Source of the DNA: PCRC01 sp017848435
GTDB lineage: Bacteria > Pseudomonadota > Gammaproteobacteria > Burkholderiales > Burkholderiaceae_C
Reading direction: 5' to 3'
NCBI GenBank assembly: GCA_965284315.1
Contig: OZ260072.1
Span: forward strand, 868,001-932,000
Length of the DNA: 64,000 bases
Position 1 is the first letter of the stretch; each line of letters opens with the position of its first letter. The position numbers and the translations under genes were made by a program. Positions 23,405 through 30,500 of the stretch are shown piece after piece. Under the pieces are notes generated by a model. The model did no database searches. It had not been told where the DNA came from and saw only the letters and a program-made list of their open reading frames with translations.

Positions 23405-24748
23405 TCAGAGTTTGTTGGCGAGCAAGTCGTTGATGGCCTGCATTTGCTTCTCGTCGATCTCGCCGGCCAGTGCGAACAGGCGAACCTGGGAGACGAGGTA
23501 CAGGTAACGGGCCTGCGACAGATCGCGGGCCGCAGCCGCCTTCTGTTGTTCGGTGTTCAACACGTCCACGATGGTGCGGCTGCCCGCCTGGAGCGACTTG
23601 CGGGTGGATGTCGCCAGCAACTCGACTGACCGGAGGGCTTGCTCCAAGGCCTTGACGCGCAGCACGCCCTCGGACACACCACGGAACTCCCGGTTCACCC
23701 GCAGCGCCAGGTCGCGCTTACCGGCTTCCAGCGCGTATTGCGCCCGCTCCAGCTCGGCTTCTGCCTGGCGAACGGTGGAACTCACATACCCCCCGCCATA
23801 CAGCGGAATGGCCAACTGCAATCCGAAGGTGGTGTTGTCAAAACTCGACTGTACCCGCGTCACGTTTTCGCTCTCGCTCCGCGAGCGCTGGGCAATGAAG
23901 TCCAGGGTGGGTTTGTGTCCGGCCCGGGCTTTGTCGATTTCCAGACGCGCGGTCTCGACCTGCGCCGTCAGGGAACGGATCTCCGGGCTGGTCTGCTCAG
24001 CTTTTTCAATCCACCCCTCCACCGTTTCCGGGTCCGGCAGTGACAGATTCAACTTGCCAGCATCCAGGATGGCCAAATCACCCACCGGCTCGTTGACCAT
24101 GATTTCAAGCTGCCGCCGGGTCAATTCGACGTTTTGACGCGCCTCGAGCGACTGCGCCACCACCAAGTCGAGGCGCGCCTGGGCCTCGTCAATGTCGGTC
24201 CTCACACCAGCCCCGGCAGCAAAACCCTTCTTGGCGGCATCGAGTTGCGTCAAAACAGCCTGACGCTGGGCTTCGATCAAGACCAGCTGGTCGCTCGCCA
24301 ACAGGGCTTCGAAATAAGCCCCTGCGACACGCACGGCCACGTTCTGGGTATCACGCTCCAGCAGGGCCAGCGCATCCTCTACCTGTGACTTGGCCTGGTC
24401 ATAGGATGCTGTCTGGAATGGGCGGTACAGCGGCTGCCGGAGTGTGAGTGTTTTGCCCGCACTGAAGTAGCGTTGTTCGCTGGTCGAAGCCTGCCCCAGA
24501 AAGTCCGGCTGGACGGTGGTCAGGTCGTTCTTGTTGCGCGAAAAATTGGCCGATACGTTGGGCAGCAGTTGCGAGTACGCCTGCGGCACCCGTTCCTTGC
24601 GGGAATCCGTGGCCGCACGGGACGCCTTGATCGTGGCATCCTGGTCCAGCGCCAGCCGCCAGGCCTGCATCAGGTCCAGCGAAAAAGCCGACCCACACAG
24701 CCCCGCACAGGCCAGGCTCACCACAAGTTTTTTGATGGTCACGTGCAT
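23405..24748 (-). CDS. TolC-family outer membrane channel of type I secretion
   Basis: A 447-residue outer-membrane efflux protein with a signal peptide (about residues 1-23) and the duplicated TolC architecture: two helical repeats, each with QAR/ALxxA-type coiled segments such as RQAVLTQLDAAKKGFAAGAGVRTDIDE. It is the exit duct that docks on the HlyD-type adaptor encoded 4 bp upstream. Membership in the same unit as the ABC and adaptor genes assigns it to protein secretion (PrtF/RsaF-like) rather than drug efflux. Confidence 0.9.
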   Translation of the reverse strand: MHVTIKKLVVSLACAGLCGSAFSLDLMQAWRLALDQDATIKASRAATDSRKERVPQAYSQLLPNVSANFSRNKNDLTTVQPDFLGQASTSEQRYFSAGKTLTLRQPLYRPFQTASYDQAKSQVEDALALLERDTQNVAVRVAGAYFEALLASDQLVLIEAQRQAVLTQLDAAKKGFAAGAGVRTDIDEAQARLDLVVAQSLEARQNVELTRRQLEIMVNEPVGDLAILDAGKLNLSLPDPETVEGWIEKAEQTSPEIRSLTAQVETARLEIDKARAGHKPTLDFIAQRSRSESENVTRVQSSFDNTTFGLQLAIPLYGGGYVSSTVRQAEAELERAQYALEAGKRDLALRVNREFRGVSEGVLRVKALEQALRSVELLATSTRKSLQAGSRTIVDVLNTEQQKAAAARDLSQARYLYLVSQVRLFALAGEIDEKQMQAINDLLANKL

Positions 24749-24752
24749 GGTT

Positions 24753-26111
24753 TCACTCCTCGGTCATGGACGCTGCCAAACGCTTGGTCAGCGGGTGCAG
24801 CACATAGGTCAACATCGAGCGCTCGCCTGTTTTGAAGATCACTTCGGCGGGCATACCGGGCTGCATCTGACGCTTGCCGAGCTTCTTCAGCCCCTCGGGT
24901 GTCACGGCAACCCGTGCCAGGTAGTAGCTGAGGTTGGTGGCGGGATCGGTCAACAGGTCCCCGGAAACCGACGACACCACCCCGTTCACCACCAGCTGAG
25001 GGGAATTGGCAAAGGCGTTGAACCGGATGTCCACCGGCAACTCGCCATGGACACGGTCAATCACATGCGGCGGCACACGCGCCTCCAGAATGAGTTTCTC
25101 ATCCTCAGGCACGATGTCCATCAGCTTTTGACCAGGCTGAATGACCCCACCCACCGTCTGCACCGACAGCCCCACCACCTGGCCCGTTGCCGGGGCCTTG
25201 ATTTCGGTGCGCGACAGGTCTTCAGTGACAGCCCGGAGCTTCTCGGCGTCCGCCTGCAATTCACGGCTGATGTCGGCCAGTTGCGATTCCACCTCTTTGC
25301 GGTACTCCTGCTGGCGCATCAAGCCCCGCTGCCGCAACTCCAAGATGGCTTTGGTGGTGCGAACCATGTTGCCCTGCAGTTCGGTGTTCAGCGAGGTCGA
25401 CTCTGCCGTCATCCGCTCCAGCTCCAGCTGCCGGTTCCGTGGTGCGTAGCCCTCAGCCACCAGGCCACGCGTGTTGGTCAGCTCCTCTTGCAGCAAAGAG
25501 AGCTGGTTTTTCCGGCTGACCGCCATGCCTTCGTAGGCTTTCAGCAAAGCCTCCTGCCCCTGAATGCTCTCATCCAGCCCACGCAACTCGGCTTGCTGGG
25601 ACGCTCGGCGGGACGAAAACAGCTGTTCCTGGGTCAGCATTTGCTGCATCACCACGGGGTCAGACTTCACCGCAGCCACGTCAGGGTGGAAAGTAATGCG
25701 GCCCTGCCCCTGCCGTTCGGCCAACAGCCGGCTTTCGGTGGCCCGATAGCCCAGGTAGCGTTGACGGACCGACTCAAAGTTGGCCCGGCTCACCGCGTCG
25801 TTGATTCGCAGCAACACCTGCCCCTCCTTGACCTGCTGCCCCTCCCTGACCAGAACTTCGTTGACGATACCGCCAGACAAATGCTGCACCGATTTCCGCT
25901 TGGTGTCGATGGCAACCAACGCGCCGGCAGGCACACCTTCGTCAAGGGGGGCAAAGGCCGCCCACACCAGAAAACCAGCGAATCCAATGGCCATGGCCCA
26001 CATGCCAATGCGCGCGGGTCGATTCACCTTCAGGGGCCGGGCCTCGTCCAGCACCACAGCGTCCGAGGACGGGGGCATGGCATTTTTGAGTTGCTGAAGA
26101 ACGTTTTGCAT
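24753..26111 (-). CDS. HlyD-family periplasmic adaptor of type I secretion (PrtE-like)
   Basis: A 452-residue membrane-fusion protein. A short cytoplasmic tail and a single transmembrane helix (about 36-56) are followed by a lipoyl half-motif (GGIVNEVLVREGQQVKEGQVLL). A long coiled-coil hairpin spans about 110-290. The second lipoyl half (IKAPATGQVVGLSVQTVGGVI) and a beta-barrel end the protein. It connects the ABC transporters to the TolC-type channel. It starts 30 bp after the second ABC gene. Only one adaptor serves two ABC proteins here. Confidence 0.93.
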   Translation of the reverse strand: MQNVLQQLKNAMPPSSDAVVLDEARPLKVNRPARIGMWAMAIGFAGFLVWAAFAPLDEGVPAGALVAIDTKRKSVQHLSGGIVNEVLVREGQQVKEGQVLLRINDAVSRANFESVRQRYLGYRATESRLLAERQGQGRITFHPDVAAVKSDPVVMQQMLTQEQLFSSRRASQQAELRGLDESIQGQEALLKAYEGMAVSRKNQLSLLQEELTNTRGLVAEGYAPRNRQLELERMTAESTSLNTELQGNMVRTTKAILELRQRGLMRQQEYRKEVESQLADISRELQADAEKLRAVTEDLSRTEIKAPATGQVVGLSVQTVGGVIQPGQKLMDIVPEDEKLILEARVPPHVIDRVHGELPVDIRFNAFANSPQLVVNGVVSSVSGDLLTDPATNLSYYLARVAVTPEGLKKLGKRQMQPGMPAEVIFKTGERSMLTYVLHPLTKRLAASMTEE

Positions 26112-26141
26112 GATGATGTCTTTTCCAATGTCTCAATGTCT

Positions 26142-27902
26142 TTAACCGGCAGCGAGCGCAGGGTTCGGGTGCTGGGCCGGCACAGCCACCGGTTTGGCCA
26201 GTGCGCGCAACACCTCTTCCCTGGGGCCGTTGATCTGAATTTTTCCGTCGCGCAGCACCACCACACGGTCTGCCACGGCCAAGATGCTGGTGCGGTGGCT
26301 GATCACCACGACCGCCGAGCCTTTTGACTTCAGGTGCACCACTGCCTGTGACAGTGCTGCTTCCCCCACATCGTCGAGGTTGGCGTTGGGCTCGTCCAGC
26401 ACCACCAACTCTGGGTCGCCGTACAAAGCGCGGGCCAAGCCAATGCGTTGCCGTTGGCCACCTGACAACAGCCCCCCCGCTTCCCCAATCTGCGTGTCAT
26501 AGCCCTTGGGCAAACGCAAGATCATGTCGTGCAGCCCCGTGGCCCGGGCCGCGGCAATGATTTTTTCCGAGTCCAGCTCCGAAAAACGCGCGATGTTCTC
26601 GGCAATCGAGCCATCAAACAGTTCCACATCCTGTGGCAGGTAGCCCAAGTGAGGCCCCAACGCCACACGCCCCCAATCGGCCAGTGCAACGTCGTCGAGC
26701 AACACCTCGCCAGACACATCGGGCCAGATGCCCGTCATCACGCGGCCAAGCGTGGATTTGCCGGACCCCGACGGCCCCAGGATCACGGTCACCGTTGCGG
26801 GCTCAATGTCCAGTGTTACCCCCTCCAGAATGGGTGCAACGCGTCCTTTTGCTTTGGCACACACGTCCCGCAGGCTGAGATGGCCATGGAGCACCTGCCC
26901 CTGGTGCCCATCACGAACCTCAGGGTAAGACCGCAGAAGTCCCTCCAGCCGGCCAAAAGACTCCCGGGCCGACAGGTAAGCACGCCAAGTTCCCACCAGC
27001 ATGTCGATCGGCGCCAGCGCCCGGGTCATCAACACGTTGGCCGCGATCATGCCGCCGGCGGACAGTTGGCCATCGATGACCAGCAGGGCGCCTACGCCCA
27101 GCGACATCGATTGCTGGCTGTAACGCACAAACTTGCTGATGGCGGTGATGCGGTGCGCCAACTCCTGGGACGAAGCGGTGCGGGTGAGGTAGGTGGCGTG
27201 CAGTTGCTCCCAACGCTTTGTCAGGTTGCCCAGCATGCCCATCGACTCAAGCACCTCAACGTTGCGCAACTTGCTCTGCAAATAGGCGTTCGCGGCGTTG
27301 GCGGCATTCCCCGCCTCCTGGCTGGGCGCCAATGCGTTGCGGTGACCAAACCAAGCCAAAGCGCCCTGAACGACGGCAAACGCACAGCCCACCCAACCCA
27401 AAACCGGGTGAAGCAGGAACAACACCGCCATGTAGATCGGGGCCCATGGCGTGTCAAAAAAGGCGAAGATGCCATTGCCTGTGAGGAACTGGCGAATCTG
27501 CGTCAAGTCGGAAAACGACCGCGATGGATTGACATCAGACGGGGCCAAGTTGGCCTCGAAACTGGCATTGAACACACGCGTCGACAGCTTTTCGTCCATG
27601 CGCTGGCCAGCACGCACCAGCCAACGGGAGCGCGCCCACTCCGACAGCGCCATGATCAGAAACAAGAACAGCGCCAGCAGCGACATGGCCAGGAGCGTCA
27701 GCTCGCTCTGGCTGGACATCACCCGGTCGTACACCTGCAGCATGTAGATGGTCGGTGTGAGCATCAGCAGGTTGATCACCATGCTGAACAGCCCAGCCAC
27801 CAAAAACTCGCGCCGGAACCCATAGAGCGTGCGGGTCAACTCGCTGCGTTCAAAAAAGCCGCGTCGTGCGGTGGATGCGGTGGAAGCCATGTCAGTCCTC
27901 AT
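26142..27902 (-). CDS. Type I secretion ABC transporter, PrtD family (second)
   Basis: A 586-residue half-transporter: six transmembrane helices (about 35-300), then an ATPase domain with Walker A GPSGSGKS at 376-383, signature LSGGQ at 479-483 and Walker B LDEPN at 502-506. There is no C39 peptidase-like domain at the N-terminus, as expected for the PrtD/RsaD class exporting RTX proteins with C-terminal signals. The ATG at 27902 overlaps the upstream ABC stop by 4 bp. An ATG at 27890 has a better-placed GAGG site and may be the true start. All catalytic motifs are intact, so it is not a degenerate copy. Confidence 0.93.
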   Translation of the reverse strand: MRTDMASTASTARRGFFERSELTRTLYGFRREFLVAGLFSMVINLLMLTPTIYMLQVYDRVMSSQSELTLLAMSLLALFLFLIMALSEWARSRWLVRAGQRMDEKLSTRVFNASFEANLAPSDVNPSRSFSDLTQIRQFLTGNGIFAFFDTPWAPIYMAVLFLLHPVLGWVGCAFAVVQGALAWFGHRNALAPSQEAGNAANAANAYLQSKLRNVEVLESMGMLGNLTKRWEQLHATYLTRTASSQELAHRITAISKFVRYSQQSMSLGVGALLVIDGQLSAGGMIAANVLMTRALAPIDMLVGTWRAYLSARESFGRLEGLLRSYPEVRDGHQGQVLHGHLSLRDVCAKAKGRVAPILEGVTLDIEPATVTVILGPSGSGKSTLGRVMTGIWPDVSGEVLLDDVALADWGRVALGPHLGYLPQDVELFDGSIAENIARFSELDSEKIIAAARATGLHDMILRLPKGYDTQIGEAGGLLSGGQRQRIGLARALYGDPELVVLDEPNANLDDVGEAALSQAVVHLKSKGSAVVVISHRTSILAVADRVVVLRDGKIQINGPREEVLRALAKPVAVPAQHPNPALAAG

Positions 27903-29638
27903 GAGTTGGCGGGCGCGGCAACGGCTTTGACGGGCTGTGCCTGGGGGGCTTGATTGGCCTGGCGCAAAGCCGCCATCACTTCGTCACGGGGGCCAAAAGC
28001 CTGGGCTTGCCCATCGCGCATGACGAGCATCTTGTCGGTCACGGTCAAAATGCTGGTCCGGTGGGTGATCACCACAAAGGTTGTCCCTTTGGACTTCAGA
28101 ATCTGAATCGCCTGGGCCAGGGCCTGATCGCCCGCGTCGTCCAGGCTAGAGTTCGGCTCATCCAGCACCACAAAAACCGGATCACCGTAGATGGCCCTGG
28201 CCAAGGCCACCCGCTGGCGCTGGCCACCAGACAGCACGGCGCCTTCAGGACCGATCCGCGTTTGGTACCCATCGGTAAGGCCGGAAATCAGGTCGTGCAT
28301 GCCCACCGCTTTGGCGGCTGCCTCCACCTTGACGGGGTCCACCTCGCCAAAGCGGGCAATGTTTTCCTCCACCGTGCCATCAAACAGCTCCACCCCTTGC
28401 GGCAAGTAACCGAGGTGAGGTCCGAGCTGGTTTTTGTCCCAGGTGTAGATGTCGGCGCCGTCGAGCCGGACTTTGCCACTGGCCGCAGGCCACAGACCCA
28501 CCAACAGCCTGGCCAGCGTGGTTTTACCGGAGGCAGAAGGTCCCACCACGGCCAGCACCTCGCCCGGGTTCAATGCCAGCGTCAGACCACGCACGATCAA
28601 CGCCTGGGAGCCTGGCGCGCCCGCGTGGACGGCCTCCACCGACAACCGGCCCTTGGGTGCGGGCAGTGGCATCGAGGGTGGCTTGACGGGCGACATCGTT
28701 AGCAGCTTGTCCAACCGGCCCCATGCATCACGGGCATTGATGGCGCCCCGCCATTGGGTCACGATCTGGACCAGTGGGGCCAGCACCCGCCCTCCCAGGA
28801 TGGAGGCAATGATCATCATGGCTTCGCCGCCGTTGAGCATGTTCTTGAGGAACAGCCAAGCCCCAAGCCCCAGCAACAACGACCCCATGATGTTCTGCAC
28901 CAGCCGGGACATCGACATGTACAGGCCAGCCTTGTCCGAGGCAAACGCCTGCAGCCTGAGAAACTCCCGCTGACGCTTGATCCAGCGCGCATAAATGTTG
29001 TCCAGCATGCCCATGGCTTCAATCACCTGGGCATTGCGCAAAGTGCCATCGGCGTACTGCTGCGATGCGATCGCCATGCGGTTGGCCGCCATCAAGGGAG
29101 GCTGCGTGCTGCGCTCGTTCAACCAGGCCACCATGGTCTGCGCCAGCGCCCCCACCACCGCAGACCAGCCCAATACCGGACTGATGGCGAAAATCAGAAC
29201 CAGGAAAACCGCAGCCGCCGGGACCTCCATCGCGGCCAGAAGAACCGGTGAATACAGAAAGTCACGCACCGTACGGAAGTCGTTCATCGGCTGGATCGAG
29301 CCTGAAATGCTTTTCTGGAGGTTGGCATCAAACATCGCCTGGACCACCCGCCCGCTCAGCTTGGCGTCCAACGCATGGCTGGCGGAATGCAGGACCTCCC
29401 CACGGGCCCACTCAATGACCTCCATCACCACGAACGCGGCCAGCACCAGGATGGTCAACATCAGCAAGGTGGTGTGGTTTCGACTGTTGACGACGCGGTC
29501 GTACACCTCCAGCATGTACCCCGACGGGGCCAGCACCAGCAGGCTGGAGGCCATGCTGAACCAAAAGGCACGCACAAAATAAGGTTTGAGCGACCACAAC
29601 GCGGTCTTCAATTCAGATGGAGGGGCAGCGAGGTTCAT
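27899..29638 (-). CDS. Type I secretion ABC transporter, PrtD family (first)
   Basis: A 579-residue paralogue of the following ABC gene. It has a six-helix membrane domain, Walker A GPSASGKT at 366-373, LSGGQ at 469-473, LDEPN at 492-496 and the H-loop His at 526. The two paralogues share layout but differ clearly in the membrane domain. They could form a heterodimer, or each could serve different substrates with the shared adaptor and channel. Its ATG overlaps the stop of the TnpB-like gene by 4 bp, indicating translational coupling to that unusual upstream protein. Confidence 0.93.
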   Translation of the reverse strand: MNLAAPPSELKTALWSLKPYFVRAFWFSMASSLLVLAPSGYMLEVYDRVVNSRNHTTLLMLTILVLAAFVVMEVIEWARGEVLHSASHALDAKLSGRVVQAMFDANLQKSISGSIQPMNDFRTVRDFLYSPVLLAAMEVPAAAVFLVLIFAISPVLGWSAVVGALAQTMVAWLNERSTQPPLMAANRMAIASQQYADGTLRNAQVIEAMGMLDNIYARWIKRQREFLRLQAFASDKAGLYMSMSRLVQNIMGSLLLGLGAWLFLKNMLNGGEAMMIIASILGGRVLAPLVQIVTQWRGAINARDAWGRLDKLLTMSPVKPPSMPLPAPKGRLSVEAVHAGAPGSQALIVRGLTLALNPGEVLAVVGPSASGKTTLARLLVGLWPAASGKVRLDGADIYTWDKNQLGPHLGYLPQGVELFDGTVEENIARFGEVDPVKVEAAAKAVGMHDLISGLTDGYQTRIGPEGAVLSGGQRQRVALARAIYGDPVFVVLDEPNSSLDDAGDQALAQAIQILKSKGTTFVVITHRTSILTVTDKMLVMRDGQAQAFGPRDEVMAALRQANQAPQAQPVKAVAAPANS

Positions 29639-30246
29639 GGGCCGATCAGTGAGACGTAATGTGGAACTGGCGTGCTGGCCAGCGGTAAAGCGTCTGGCGG
29701 CGGAAGCGACTCTTCGGCTTCACCAAACCAGAAAGACAACTCGAAGACACCGGCAGGCGATCTGGACAGCACGATTTCCTTGAGCTTGCGCTCATGAAAT
29801 GCCTGCTGGTCTTTGGCCTGCAGTTGAATCTGAAACCGGATCCGGCCGTCCAGGGTGTACATGGACAGTTCGCCCCCCTTCAAACTCAAGGTGTGCCGGT
29901 CGAAATACACCGGGCAGTTGTCAGCAAAACGCAACAACGGCAAATCCCGCCCTTCCAGCTTGGTGATGTGCAGCGGACTCCCCTGGGCCTGGAACAACAA
30001 ACGACACATCCTGGAGACGGAATAAATCGCGTTGCACACCATTTGCGAACCCACCAGCGGGAAACGTTCCCGCATCAGCTTGTAGGTCATGTGGTGCAAC
30101 GCCACGCGGTTCCAGCACCGGGTTTGCTGCACCACAGGAGAGATTTCGTTGCAAACCGAGGCAAACGCCGCCTGCAAAGCCGTCAGCCGTCCAGCCTGCT
30201 CTGGGGACACATTGAGGGGCACAACCAAACGGAGGGAGGTATTCAT
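29635..30246 (-). CDS. RuvC-less TnpB N-terminal-lobe-like protein, first gene of the secretion operon
   Basis: A 203-residue protein with no signal peptide or membrane helix. Residues 1-85 follow the pattern of the N-terminal part of IS605-type TnpB/OrfB proteins: a SPEQ motif at 14-17, a conserved CN at 32-33, WNRVALHHMTY at 45-55 and RERFPL at 59-64. Residues 110-178 continue it with VYFDRHTL, then TLDGRIRF at 131-138 and a strand pair ending near 175. The chain stops where the RuvC-I strand would begin, so no nuclease residues exist. There is no TnpA partner. The stop overlaps the ABC start (ATGA). A perfect inverted repeat covers its start codon. Homology is judged by eye from family pattern; an RNA- or DNA-binding regulatory role is inference. 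Confidence 0.6.
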   Translation of the reverse strand: MNTSLRLVVPLNVSPEQAGRLTALQAAFASVCNEISPVVQQTRCWNRVALHHMTYKLMRERFPLVGSQMVCNAIYSVSRMCRLLFQAQGSPLHITKLEGRDLPLLRFADNCPVYFDRHTLSLKGGELSMYTLDGRIRFQIQLQAKDQQAFHERKLKEIVLSRSPAGVFELSFWFGEAEESLPPPDALPLASTPVPHYVSLIGP

Positions 30247-30285
30247 ATAGGAGCGTGTGGAGTATAGCTGTACTCCTATATGAAT
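30241..30285 (-). promoter_or_regulatory. Perfect 13-bp inverted repeat with an alternative inner pairing over a start codon
   Basis: ATTCATATAGGAG (30241-30253) is perfectly complementary to CTCCTATATGAAT (30273-30285), with a 19-nt spacer. A second palindrome GGAGTA/TACTCC (30259-30264 with 30271-30276) shares the CTCC arm, so the two pairings exclude each other. The ATG of the TnpB-like gene (30246-30244) lies inside one arm. It could be an operator in DNA or a switching hairpin in mRNA. Confidence 0.6.
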
Positions 30286-30383
30286 TTCATAACGCCGCCG
30301 GGTTTGGGTAATTTTGTTTGAGTACTACATGTTCGACGCAAAAAAAGCACCGAATCGACCGGCCACGACCAAATAGCTCACAA

Positions 30384-30480
30384 AAAACACACATGGTTGT
30401 GCGTGTTTAGTAAGATGAAAGGGCTAAGGGTAAAAAGTGTGCATTTTTCAAAAAATCAACACTTTTCATCTTCACTCAAC
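30384..30480 (+). promoter_or_regulatory. Structured leader upstream of slp1
   Basis: The leader contains a dyad AAACACACA...TGTGCGTGTTT (about 30385-30409). It is followed by two left arms, AAGATGAAA (30412-30420) and AAAAGTGT (30433-30440), which both pair with the continuous right arm ACACTTTTCATCTT (30459-30472). A small ATTTTT/AAAAAT hairpin sits in the loop. Such folded leaders often stabilise abundant S-layer mRNAs. A promoter was not confidently located. Confidence 0.45.
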
Positions 30481-30500
30481 CTGAGACAAGGATATTCAAC

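Noticed and set aside
29635..30246. A live IS605/IS1341 insertion sequence
   Set aside because: There is no RuvC domain, no zinc ribbon, no TnpA and no recognisable IS end. The gene is translationally coupled to a secretion gene.
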